Assembly: GCF_002803075.1 (NCBI RefSeq)
Contig: NZ_NNBK01000033.1
Location: 1-44,145, forward strand
From: Streptomyces sp. CB01373
GTDB taxonomy: Bacteria > Actinomycetota > Actinomycetes > Streptomycetales > Streptomycetaceae
DNA length: 44,145 nt
Direction of reading: 5' to 3'
Numbering within the stretch: the stretch's first letter is position 1; the number at the start of each line of letters is the position of its first letter. The notes beneath the pieces were generated by a model. That model was not told the DNA's origin and did no database searches. It worked only from the letters and a program-made list of their open reading frames with translations. Positions 1 to 7,137 of the stretch are shown here, one piece after another. A program made the position numbers and the translations under genes.

Positions 1-1
1 G

Positions 2-586
2 TACGTTCTCCGGGTCCCGGCCTCGGCCTGGACTCCGGCCGTCGAGTCGGACGGCGAGGTCTGTGACGGGGCCTGGCTCGCCGAACTCACCGGGGACCTG
101 ATCGACGGCTGGCCAAAGGGCATGCGGCTGATCGTCCGCAAGGAACGACCCCATCCCGGGGCCCAGTTGAGGATCACCGACGCGGACGGCATGCGGATCA
201 CCTGCTTCGCAACCAACACCGCCGACCGTCCGATCGCCGAACTCGAGCTCCGTCACCGGCTGCGGGCCCGCGCGGAGGACCGGATCCGGGCCGCCCGGGC
301 GACCGGCCTGCGGAACCTGCCCCTGCACGACACCGCGCAGAACAAGGTCTGGCTGGAGATCGTCCAGATCGCACTCGACCTGCTGGCTTGGATGCCCCTG
401 CTCGCCCTGACCGGCAAGGCCAGGCTCTGGGAGCCCCGCCGGCTGCGGTTCCGCCTGTTCTCCGCCGCCGGACAGCTCGCCACCATCGGCCGGCGCCGGA
501 TCCTCCGCCTCGCCGCCCACTGGCCCTGGACGTTCGAAATCACCACCGCTCTCGAACGGCTCGCACTCCTGCCCAACCCCGGCTGA
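2..586 (+). CDS. IS1380-family transposase, C-terminal part (open at window edge)
   Basis: The frame is open from base 2, before the first ATG at 122, so this is the tail of a longer gene. It catalyses cut-and-paste transposition of its own IS. The C-terminal signature is clear: a GMRITCFATNT strand, ELRHRLRARAEDRIRAAR, then an IWLEIVQ-like segment (VWLEIVQIALDLLAWMP) and an arginine-rich end (GRRRILRL). These are typical of IS1380 transposases of Streptomyces. The catalytic N-terminal part lies outside the window. The 200 bases after the stop show no gene, so the IS end probably lies in 590-630. Confidence 0.85.
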   Translation, partial: YVLRVPASAWTPAVESDGEVCDGAWLAELTGDLIDGWPKGMRLIVRKERPHPGAQLRITDADGMRITCFATNTADRPIAELELRHRLRARAEDRIRAARATGLRNLPLHDTAQNKVWLEIVQIALDLLAWMPLLALTGKARLWEPRRLRFRLFSAAGQLATIGRRRILRLAAHWPWTFEITTALERLALLPNPG

Positions 587-796
587 CCAGCGCTTCTCCT
601 GGCCCTAGAGAACGTTCCAGTCCGGAGCAGTGGAACCCCGGCGTCCACCCGAGACGACACTTGGGACCTCGGCCTGCCCAGCATCAGCCATCGACAACGA
701 AACGGACCACCGACCCCGTCGGCGGCCCGTCAAGAAAGATCGAGGTTAGATCACGCTGCCGACTGGCATTAGCGATTTTTCGCCCCGGAGGCGCGA

Positions 797-979
797 ATGA
801 ATCCGCCAAATGAGAAGTGCGGTCGCGCGTTTCCCGATCTGGTCGCGGCGGCCGTTGAGCAGCTCCCGACCGGCCTGGTCCTGGACGGCGAGCTCCTCGT
901 GGAAGGTCTTGCGGGATCGACGGACTGCTTGATGCGCACCTTGACGATCCATCGAGCCGGGGTTGCCGTGTGGGGGTGA
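797..979 (+). pseudogene. Fragment of an ATP-dependent DNA ligase
   Basis: About 25 residues (AFPDLVAAAVEQLP, then VLDGELLVE) match the adenylation-domain stretch of small actinomycete ATP-dependent DNA ligases, where the DGELV block follows the AMP-lysine motif. Nothing ligase-like is seen upstream (the KxDG lysine motif is absent) and the downstream part diverges after GLAG, so this is a remnant. Immediately upstream, 804-816 ends in AAATGAGAAGT, the same 11 bases found in the repeat block at 10201-10314. A C-terminal remnant of the same family lies at 28,589-29,130 on the other strand. Confidence 0.4.
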
Positions 980-1005
980 GGACCCGGTGCCGAGAGGACC
1001 CGTCC

Positions 1006-1445
1006 ATGACCAAACGCACTACTGAGCAGCAGCGCGCCCGCGAACTCCAGCGCACCGCACACGAGCAGGGCAACACGCCTCAGCTACCACGAAGTCCTCA
1101 ACTGGGTGCGTGAAACCGCCCAGGCGCAGGCTGAGTATCCAGGTCAGATCGTCGCCTTCGCACCGCACGCGAGCATCATGATCTCCGACGCGGACGAGGA
1201 TCCAGAGTTCATCCGCGCCAACATCACGCCAACTCCCGCAGCCGAAGTTGAGCTCGCCAACGAGCTCTTCCAGCGGAGGGACGCTCTGATGCGCTACCAC
1301 TCCAAGGCGGAGATCATTGCCATGATCCTCAGGAGGTGGCGCTACGATCCGGGCGAGAATCTCGCACGCTGGACCAAGCAGGAGCTCGCCAATGAGCTGG
1401 TGGACGGCGAGGACGGCCGTGAGCGCTACGAGGCGTACGGGCGGG
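1006..1445 (+). pseudogene. Frameshifted hypothetical protein
   Basis: A start ATG at 1006 opens MTKRTTEQQRARELQRTAHE, but the frame hits a stop at 1111. Shifting by one base near 1075-1079 restores LSYHEVLNWVRETAQ and a further 110 residues (IMISDADEDPEFI, AEIIAMILRRWRYDPG). The two halves read as one hydrophilic protein of about 145 aa that I cannot assign to a function. Homology stops near 1445, where IS5-type sequence follows, so the 3' end seems lost through insertion. The single-base shift could also be a sequencing error. Confidence 0.5.
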
Positions 1446-1496
1446 TGGCCAGCGCCCGACTCCCGACCTCTTTGCGGGGGTGTCGGCTACCCCGGA

Positions 1497-1842
1497 CACG
1501 ACAGCGCGACACCCTGGCCAGAAACCCGCGTGCGCTTCCGCGCGGCCCGCGAACACGGCATCGTCGACGCCCTCGCCCAGGCCGATATCAAGTGCTGGGG
1601 AGACAAGGGATACCGGGGTGCCGACGGCACGGTCCGCATCCCGTACTGGGGACGGTGGGAGGCCCTCTCCGTAGGCCAGAAGGCGGTGAACCGGTCCCCA
1701 CGCAAAGATCCGGGCTCCGGTCGAGCAGGCCGTCGCCACCCTCAAATCCTGGCGGCTCCTCCGTAAACTGCGGTGCTCGACCACCCGGATTACCAGCCTC
1801 GTCCAGGCCGTCCTCACCCTTCATCTGACCATCTCAGAGTGA
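1497..1842 (+). pseudogene. IS5-family transposase remnant (two frames)
   Basis: The C-terminal half of a DDE transposase is split over two frames. The first frame carries REHGIVDALAQAD, CWGDKGYRG and GQKAVNRS; after a shift near 1705 the second carries EQAVATLKSWRLLRKLRC, TTRITSLVQAVLTLHL and a stop at 1842. These blocks match the DKGY...E part of IS5-group transposases common in Streptomyces. The N-terminal domain and first catalytic Asp are absent. The fragment abuts the truncated hypothetical gene upstream, which suggests that this IS interrupted it. Confidence 0.7.
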
Positions 1843-2008
1843 GGGTGGAAAAGGCTCTCTGTTACCTGGGCCGTCGTGGGAAAGCCCCGCTGGGGAACCG
1901 GAGCCGGGGACGCGCGCGCCGGGGCGTGTTCACGGTCGAGGCGGACCGAGGCGGGCCCCTCGACCGGCTGGACGTCAAGGACCAGGCGGAGGTCGCCGCC
2001 GCGGCGCG

Positions 2009-2707
2009 TCAGCCTCGTGGGTTCCCCGATCGCGCCGCGATCAAGGACCGGCCGGCGTAGCCGAGAAGGCCCAGATCGTCCAGGGCCGCGCCGGAGGCCC
2101 AGCGCTGCAGCTGGCGGCCGTCGAGGAGGTGGACGCCGCCTTGGCGGGAACCCCAGAGCACGGCCGTGCGGCTGAAGGTGCCGAGGTGGACGACGACCCG
2201 GATCAGGCGGTTGATGCTGGGGCGGCCCGCCTCCGGTAGGGGAGCGGGCCCGCTCGTGTCCTCGTCATTGTCTGCCGCAGCCGTCGCCGCGGGCCGAAAC
2301 GCCACGTCGAGTTCGCGACCTCGGAGGTCCCGCGCGTACAGGCGCGGCCGCCCCTGGCGAGCGGTCAGGTCGACCACTCGCCAGCCGTCGCGCCGCAGCA
2401 TTCGCCCGGTTGCCAGCGCCAGGCCCTGGTCATCGAGCCGGGCGAGTTCGGCCGGGGAGTAGTGGCCGCCGCGCCGGCGGACGACCGTCCGGCGCACACG
2501 CAGGCCCGCGGTCGCGGCGGCCGCCACCAGGACGACGCCGAGCACCAAGCCGGCGCCGAGGGCGTGGTAGAGCCAGACGAGCAGCAGGATAGGGGCGACG
2601 GCCAGGCCGAGGCCCACGAAGCCGGCAAGGACGTCACGGACTTCAGGCCCGTACCGGCGCTGGGCACGCGACCAACGCGACTCTCCCCGGGTCCCTGGCG
2701 CTACCAC
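2009..2707 (-). CDS. Membrane protein with a possible Mrr-like restriction domain
   Basis: The 232-aa product begins with a basic stretch, then two adjacent hydrophobic helices at about residues 25-48 and 50-67, followed by a cytoplasmic domain. The segment AELARLDDQGLALATGRMLRRDGWRVVDL resembles the start of the Mrr-type restriction endonuclease fold seen in many actinomycete membrane-anchored proteins. I cannot see a clean D...(E/Q)xK catalytic set, so nuclease activity is uncertain. The last 80 residues (INRLIRVVVHLGTF, GVHLLDGRQLQRW) look like a compact beta-rich end. The GTG at 2707 is the outermost start; ATG at 2665 is an alternative in another frame and was not chosen. It is co-oriented with the gene at 2785-3960 but 77 bp away. 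Confidence 0.55.
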   Translation of the reverse strand: MVAPGTRGESRWSRAQRRYGPEVRDVLAGFVGLGLAVAPILLLVWLYHALGAGLVLGVVLVAAAATAGLRVRRTVVRRRGGHYSPAELARLDDQGLALATGRMLRRDGWRVVDLTARQGRPRLYARDLRGRELDVAFRPAATAAADNDEDTSGPAPLPEAGRPSINRLIRVVVHLGTFSRTAVLWGSRQGGVHLLDGRQLQRWASGAALDDLGLLGYAGRSLIAARSGNPRG

Positions 2708-2784
2708 CGATTACGGGACAGAGACGTCCTTTTTGTAGACCTGACCGAGGCCCCGACAGACCCCCTGGTCCGTTCCTGTGCGTA

Positions 2785-3960
2785 TTACGAGGGTTGAATG
2801 AGCCTTGCCTTGCCGTAGATGGTTGCCAAGCGTGCGCCGCTTGGGCCTGAAGCGAATCCCATGCCGATACTGAATACGCCGGGTTGGGTGAGGTCCGGAA
2901 CGTAGACTCCGATGCCTTCGGGTTCACGGTAGTCCAGTGTGTACGCAGCTGCGGTGTAGAGGGGATTGACGTTGCCATTAAAGGGAGAGGGCGGGGCAGG
3001 GTAGAGGGCGCCTGTGGCGAGGTCCACAGAGGTGATGAACGTGTTGCCGATATTGGGCTGGGAGATCACCACATTTTGGCCATTGATGTTCTCGGTCGTA
3101 CCGTAGGCATTGCCGTGCAGCATGTAGAGGTATCGGCCGACGGCAACGTAGCCCTGGAGGGACGGGTGGCCGTAGGTAGTGAGGGGCCATCCGGGGACCG
3201 CGGTGATGTCGGGCTCACTGATGCTCGCGAGCGGCTTGCTCCAGATATTGAGGCGCGCCAGGTCAAGGTCGTGCACCTGGTACTTCTTAACGCCATCCGT
3301 GTCGCGGTAGCGGACGACGAGTCGACCGTAGATTGGGTCAATGCTGGCGGTGTTGACCGTGGAGCCTGGGACGGGCGTGTACTTGGCAAGGGTGGAAGAG
3401 GTGGAGTCGAGTACCTGGCCGTTGGTGAACGGGAAGCGAGCTAGGCGAATGCCGCGACTGGTGCCGTCACTTAGCGCAACGGCGTCGACTTCCGTCCACA
3501 GATAAGCTGTGCCGCCGACCGGTTCGACGCCGAAACTCATTCCATGTCCGAAGCCGCGCAGATACATGTAGCCGAGAATATTGCCAGACATGTCCCACTT
3601 GGTTATGGTCAGGTCGCCGTTCAGATTGCGGTCTGCACTGCTTACTGGGGCGGACTCGCCGGTAAGTTTCAGACCTCCCTGCGTCACCTGTGCAAGATAT
3701 ATGTGTCTGTTGGCGTTGTCGTAGTCGAACGACTGGATGATGGTGGCATCCTTGGTAGGCTTTGCGCGTATCCAGTTGTCTGACGCACTGTTCAGGTCAA
3801 GTCGAGGGGAGGGCGCCAACAGGGCGGAGCCTGGCGCGGGAAAAGCGGCGGCTGAGGCTGTCTCGGTGCCGAGGGATACGGTCGCGGCAGTAAGCGCACT
3901 GGCACCGCTCCATGTGAGCAGGGAGCGGCGGCTGGGGCGGAAGAACCTGTCGTAGGTCAT
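2785..3960 (-). CDS. Tat-exported TagC-like beta-propeller protein
   Basis: The 391-aa product starts with a twin-arginine signal (SRRSLL at residues 10-15, hydrophobic core, ASA cleavage near 38), so export by Tat is expected. The mature part consists of repeated beta-strand units with motifs such as IIQSFDYD, IYLAQVTQGG, DLTITKWDMSG and GHGMSFGVEP. These resemble the 'teichoic acid biosynthesis protein C'/P68 receptor-binding-protein propeller family annotated in many Streptomyces. No catalytic site is evident; the family is thought to bind surface polymers. A sigma-70-like promoter lies immediately upstream, with its -10 only 8 bp from the ATG, so the mRNA is probably leaderless. Confidence 0.75.
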   Translation of the reverse strand: MTYDRFFRPSRRSLLTWSGASALTAATVSLGTETASAAAFPAPGSALLAPSPRLDLNSASDNWIRAKPTKDATIIQSFDYDNANRHIYLAQVTQGGLKLTGESAPVSSADRNLNGDLTITKWDMSGNILGYMYLRGFGHGMSFGVEPVGGTAYLWTEVDAVALSDGTSRGIRLARFPFTNGQVLDSTSSTLAKYTPVPGSTVNTASIDPIYGRLVVRYRDTDGVKKYQVHDLDLARLNIWSKPLASISEPDITAVPGWPLTTYGHPSLQGYVAVGRYLYMLHGNAYGTTENINGQNVVISQPNIGNTFITSVDLATGALYPAPPSPFNGNVNPLYTAAAYTLDYREPEGIGVYVPDLTQPGVFSIGMGFASGPSGARLATIYGKARLIQPS

Positions 3961-3968
3961 GGCGCCCT

Positions 3969-3997
3969 ATTAAATCGACAGGTGCGGCCATGATCAA
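3969..3997 (-). promoter_or_regulatory. Promoter of a leaderless transcript
   Basis: On the minus strand there is TTGATC (3997-3992), a 17-bp spacer and TTTAAT (3974-3969), close to the housekeeping consensus. Transcription would begin at or within a base or two of the ATG at 3960 because only 8 bp separate the -10 from the start codon. No ribosome binding site precedes the ATG, which agrees with leaderless translation, common in Streptomyces. Confidence 0.6.
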
Positions 3998-4125
3998 CCC
4001 TGGCTGTCAGCCAGGCGTGGCACTGGCACACTGATAGGCAATTTGCAGAAGGCGGGACGCACCCGACCTCGCAGGTGCCGAATACTGACTTCGGCGTTTT
4101 GCGGTCAAGACGGTGGTGAGTCGAC

Positions 4126-4310
4126 TTAGAATACGGTTTCGGCCATGAAGCCGTCCAGGACCGGGGGCTGGTATTGCAGGCTTTTGAGTCAGTTACGGAC
4201 CAGGTTTCCGGCCGGTCGACCGTACCAGCGGCGAGGTTGGCCAGACTGCGCTTGCACTGTGACCACACGCCTTCTACCGGGTTCAACTCGGGCGCATACG
4301 CAGGCAGCAG
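4126..4310 (-). pseudogene. IS630-family transposase C-terminal remnant
   Basis: Minus-strand reading gives LPAYAPELNPVEGVWSQCK, the canonical PELNPxE block of IS630-type DDE transposases (the E is the last catalytic residue). After GTVDR the frame shifts, an in-frame TGA follows LVRN, and the expected end (LKSLQYQPPVLDGFMAETVF, stop at 4126) is read in the shifted frame. The gene is therefore dead. It abuts the tnsB-like pseudogene on the opposite strand without a gap, so one of them was cut by a rearrangement. Confidence 0.7.
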
Positions 4311-4632
4311 GCCATGTGCGGGTGGCTGCGGACGCGCTGGAGGTCTCGGAGCGCACGGTGTGGCGCTGGCTGGCCGCCGCTGAAAGCGATGAGACCGCAG
4401 CCGCCTACCCCGGCGCACGCTCCCGGGCCGACGCGAGGTTCACGATCACGCCCGAGGTCCGTGGACTGCTGGCGTTGTGGAAGGGGAACGTGCGGGCGGT
4501 GCATCGTGAGCTGACGGCCCGTGCGGCTCGGCAGTCTCCGCCCGCGGACGCACCGTCGCTGACGACGCTGCACCGGGCGATCCGCCGTGATCTGACGCCG
4601 AGGGAGCGGGCCGGACTTGCGGGAGGTGAGCG
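4311..4632 (+). pseudogene. tnsB-like transposase remnant, 5' part
   Basis: The frame gives ALEVSERTVWRWLAAAE (helix-turn-helix), then GLLALWKGNVRAVHRELTAR and SLTTLHRAIRRDLTPRERAG. These three blocks occur in the same order in the intact transposase at 8644-10287, so this is the N-terminal DNA-binding region of a third copy. It is interrupted exactly after AGLAGGER by a transposon whose 9-bp target duplication ends at 4632. The first residues of the gene are missing, replaced by the IS630 remnant. The DDE domain is absent from both this piece and its continuation, so it cannot act as a transposase. Confidence 0.8.
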
Positions 4633-4685
4633 CAGGGCGGTTGCAAGTTCCGGGATCGCGTAGATCGTCCGCGTCCAGCGGGAGT
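4633..4685 (+). repeat. Left 53-bp terminal inverted repeat
   Basis: Identical in reverse complement to 6896-6948 over all 53 bases. It begins CAGGGCGGTTGCAAG at the outer edge. Perfect identity over this length implies recent movement or continued selection for transposase binding. Confidence 0.9.
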
Positions 4686-4722
4686 TGACGTGGCAACAGC
4701 ACAGGCACGAGACGGTGATCAT

Positions 4723-5995
4723 CAGGGTGTCTATGCCAGCTGAGCTGATCACATCGAGGTCTCGTGCCTGCCGCTCCATCCTCCCCGATCCCTGCCGTCC
4801 TGGCGAAACTGGGCCCCCTCCACCAGCGCGACACCGGCCGCCTGCGCGTCCACCTCCAGCGCGTACCCGACCCGCGTTCGCGTCGAGGCCGGTGGTATCC
4901 CCTGGTCGGCTTGCTGCTGATCTGCGCCTGCGCAGTCGTCTCCGGCGCCCGGACCGTCACCGAGATCACCGAGTGGGGACAGCGCGCCACCACTACGGTG
5001 CTGGAACAACTCGGCATCCGCCGCCACCTGCCCGGACGTCGCCGCGCCCCGTCCCACGCCACCCTCACCCGGCTCCTGGCCGCCCTCGACGGCGATGCCC
5101 TGGACGCCGTGATCGGCGCCTACCTGGCCGCACGCGACCACATCGATGCCGACGGCACCGGCTCGGCGCCGCGGCCGGCGATCGCGGTGGACGGCAAGGC
5201 GCTGTCCGGCTCCGCGCACCGAGGCCAGCGCCACCGGCACCTGCTGTCCGCCGTGACCCACGCCCCCACCGTCACCCTGGCCCAGCGGGAGGTGGGGGCC
5301 AAGACCAACGAGACGGCCGCCTTCCGCCCGTTGCTGGAACCACTCGATCTGGCCGGCGCCGTGGTCACCTTCGATGCCCTACACAGCGTCAAGGACCAGG
5401 TGCGCTGGCTGGTGCAGGAGAAGAAAGCCCACTACATCGCAGTGATCAAGGGAAACCAGCCGACCGCGTCGGCCCAGGTCAAGGCCCTGCCATGGGAGCA
5501 GGTGTCCGTAGCGCACACCGTCTCCGAAACCGGTCACGGTCGGCGGGAGTCCCGCTCGGTCAAGACCATGGCCATCGCGGCGAACCTGGGCGGGATCGCC
5601 TTCCCAAAAGCGCGACTGGCCTTGCGCATCCACCGGCGCCGCCAGGAGAGCGGCAAGCGGCAGACCCGGGAGACGGTCTACGCCGTCACCAGCCTCGACA
5701 CCCACCAGGCCAGCCCTGCTGACCTGGGCAGATACGTGCGCGGGCACTGGGGAATCGAAAATTCCAGCCACTACGTCAGGGATGTGGTGTTCGCCGAGGA
5801 TGCCTCCACCGTCCACACCGGCAGCGCGCCGCGGGCGATGGCCGCTTTGCGGAACCTGGCCATCGGCAGGCTGCGGCTGCTGGGAGCGGACAACATCGCC
5901 AAGACCACCCGAGCGATCCGGGATGCACCCGAACACGCCGTCTGGATCTGGGGCATCACCGACAGCCCGCTCCTACCGGGATTGAAGTCGCCCTG
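4723..5995 (+). mobile_element. ISAs1-family insertion sequence
   Basis: The right tip is at 5995: read inward on the minus strand it starts CAGGGCGACTTCAATCCC, and the RHS reading frame breaks exactly there. The best left tip is CAGGGTGTCTATGCC at 4723, matching 8 of the first 10 bases. This gives 1,273 bp, the normal size for ISAs1 elements. I find no clear target duplication, so the neighbouring sequence has probably been rearranged since insertion. The left tip is less certain than the right. Confidence 0.65.
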
Positions 5996-5999
5996 GTAG
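4764..5999 (+). CDS. ISAs1-family transposase
   Basis: A 411-aa DDE transposase of full family length. The N-terminal DUF4277/H-repeat-like part contains LQRVPDPRSRRGRWYPLVGLL, followed by AVVSGARTVTEITEWGQ. The catalytic core shows AIAVDGKALSGS (first Asp), VVTFDALHS (second Asp) and the closing RGHWGIENSSHYVRDVVF block, whose WxIEN Glu is the last catalytic residue. The end (NLAIGRLRLLG) is also typical. It would act on the IS tips at 4723 and 5995 and perhaps on the related 53-bp repeats. The reading frame is intact, so the IS may be active. The ATG at 4764 lies inside the IS and no earlier in-frame start fits. Confidence 0.9.
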   Translation: MPAAPSSPIPAVLAKLGPLHQRDTGRLRVHLQRVPDPRSRRGRWYPLVGLLLICACAVVSGARTVTEITEWGQRATTTVLEQLGIRRHLPGRRRAPSHATLTRLLAALDGDALDAVIGAYLAARDHIDADGTGSAPRPAIAVDGKALSGSAHRGQRHRHLLSAVTHAPTVTLAQREVGAKTNETAAFRPLLEPLDLAGAVVTFDALHSVKDQVRWLVQEKKAHYIAVIKGNQPTASAQVKALPWEQVSVAHTVSETGHGRRESRSVKTMAIAANLGGIAFPKARLALRIHRRRQESGKRQTRETVYAVTSLDTHQASPADLGRYVRGHWGIENSSHYVRDVVFAEDASTVHTGSAPRAMAALRNLAIGRLRLLGADNIAKTTRAIRDAPEHAVWIWGITDSPLLPGLKSPW

Positions 6000-6220
6000 G
6001 CGGTGTAGCCGTATGTGGCCTTGGTGTCGCCTGCCGCCGTGGTCACGGATTCGATGTCACCGCGCGAGTTGTAGCTGTAGACGCCCAGCCCCTGGGCGCC
6101 TCCCGGGTACTTGATCTGAGAGATCCGCTGTATGCGTTGCTGCGAGAGTCCGGTTGATGGGGTTGGGTTGCCACCGCCGAACGCATACCGGTTTCCGGTG
6201 AACGGATCGACGGTTCGGTC
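5996..6220 (-). pseudogene. RHS-repeat protein fragment (rearranged)
   Basis: Minus-strand reading contains DPFTGNRYAFGGGNP, the end-of-core signature of RHS/YD-repeat proteins, and IKYPGG...GDIESVTTAAGDTKATYGYTAY, a YD-repeat block. In real RHS proteins the YD block comes before DPFTGNRYAFGGGNP; here it comes after, so two pieces have been joined in the wrong order. The frame ends at the ISAs1 tip. This is cargo debris and not a working toxin. Confidence 0.7.
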
Positions 6221-6815
6221 ATCCGATCGGCAACAGGGCCGGCCACCAGGAGGGAGCGGCATCCAGTTCGCAAGCCTGCCCGGCCGGCCCCGCCAGGAAG
6301 TGCCAGACCGCCATGGCGGGCCAGAGCAGGGCGAGGACAATGCCGAACATCCCTAGCACGGGCCACACAGTCGAACAGCCGTCCGTCGCTCTGAACAGCG
6401 CACGCCTGCTCGCCACACTGACGATCGCCACCAAGGTCGCGCTGACCATCACATGGGCGACCATGAGCCCTGTCTCTGTGTCGCCGCACTCCCGCCAGGC
6501 GAGACCCAACACGAGTCCATGCGCGTAGAAGGACGCTGTGAAGACAACCCACGCCCAACCGGACGGCTCAGGTTGGCCACGGAAAGGTATTCGGTCACCC
6601 CACGCATTCTTCAGGATCTTGAACAGAGATATCCAGGCCAGAAACCCGAGAGCAGCAAGCACGAGTCGGGAGGGAATAGGGAGGCCGTGGAACACAGCCA
6701 CTCCCGGCATCGCTACGGAGGAAATCACCGTCACAACCAGCACGGGGGGACTGGTCGGAGCCCGCAGCGACATAAGAATCTCCAATCCATCAACGGCCAG
6801 TCGGCGGCCCTGCAC
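6219..6815 (-). CDS. Multi-pass membrane protein of unknown function
   Basis: The product (198 aa from the outermost start; ATG 13 residues further in, giving MSLRAPTSPP, is equally plausible) has about five hydrophobic helices: near residues 25-45, 50-68, 85-105, 120-138 and 150-172. It has few charged residues outside a short loop (KNAWGDRIPFRGQPEPSG). I recognise no family. It is the only intact cargo gene between the ISAs1 copy and the right 53-bp repeat, and its 3' end overlaps the RHS debris. RHS toxins are often followed by small membrane immunity proteins, so an immunity role is possible but only a guess. Confidence 0.45.
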   Translation of the reverse strand: MQGRRLAVDGLEILMSLRAPTSPPVLVVTVISSVAMPGVAVFHGLPIPSRLVLAALGFLAWISLFKILKNAWGDRIPFRGQPEPSGWAWVVFTASFYAHGLVLGLAWRECGDTETGLMVAHVMVSATLVAIVSVASRRALFRATDGCSTVWPVLGMFGIVLALLWPAMAVWHFLAGPAGQACELDAAPSWWPALLPIG

Positions 6816-6895
6816 ATCCGTGCAGGGCCGCCGGTCAGCCTACCGACATGGACAAACTGGGCGGTTGCAGCCTCCGGGCACCAAGATGAGCCTTG

Positions 6896-6948
6896 ACTCC
6901 CGCTGGACGCGGACGATCTACGCGATCCCGGAACTTGCAACCGCCCTG
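6896..6948 (-). repeat. Right 53-bp terminal inverted repeat
   Basis: Reverse complement of 4633-4685 with no mismatch. Its outer edge is base 6948, directly followed by the second copy of the AGGTGAGCG duplication. Confidence 0.9.
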
Positions 6949-6957
6949 AGGTGAGCG

Positions 6958-7050
6958 GGCGGCGCGCAAGCATGATGTGTTCCTGCCCCGGTGTGAGTGG
7001 GCAGTGGGGTGGCAGTGGGTGGGCGTCAGCGGGCTCGTGATGTGGATGTC
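6958..7050 (+). pseudogene. tnsB-like transposase remnant, continuation
   Basis: If the inserted transposon and one copy of its target duplication are removed, the 5' piece continues as AGLAGGERAARKHDVF, which matches AGLAAGPDAARAHDVF at the same point of the intact transposase at 8644-10287. Similarity fades after HDVFLPR, and a GT-rich stretch follows to 7137 with no recognisable coding. This confirms both the insertion point and that the gene was already truncated or was later deleted downstream. Confidence 0.7.
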
Positions 7051-7137
7051 CTGGTAGCAGGTGTGGGGCGGGGTTGTGGTCGCTGTCATGGGGTGACTAA
7101 GCGGCTGTTGTGGTGTGGCTAGCAGGTTGGTTGCTGG

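Larger units (their letters stand above)
4624..6957. mobile_element. Non-autonomous ISAs1-like transposon with nested ISAs1 and 9-bp target duplication
   Basis: Perfect 53-bp inverted repeats lie at 4633-4685 and 6896-6948, starting CAGGGCGGTTGCAAGTTCC. They are flanked by the direct repeat AGGTGAGCG at 4624-4632 and 6949-6957, the target duplication. The element (2,316 bp) carries an ISAs1 copy, an RHS fragment and a membrane gene. Its tips resemble those of the nested ISAs1 (CAGGGCG shared) and a 9-bp duplication suits ISAs1, so an ISAs1-type transposase probably moved it. Removing it and one duplication joins the tnsB-like remnants on both sides in frame. Confidence 0.85.
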
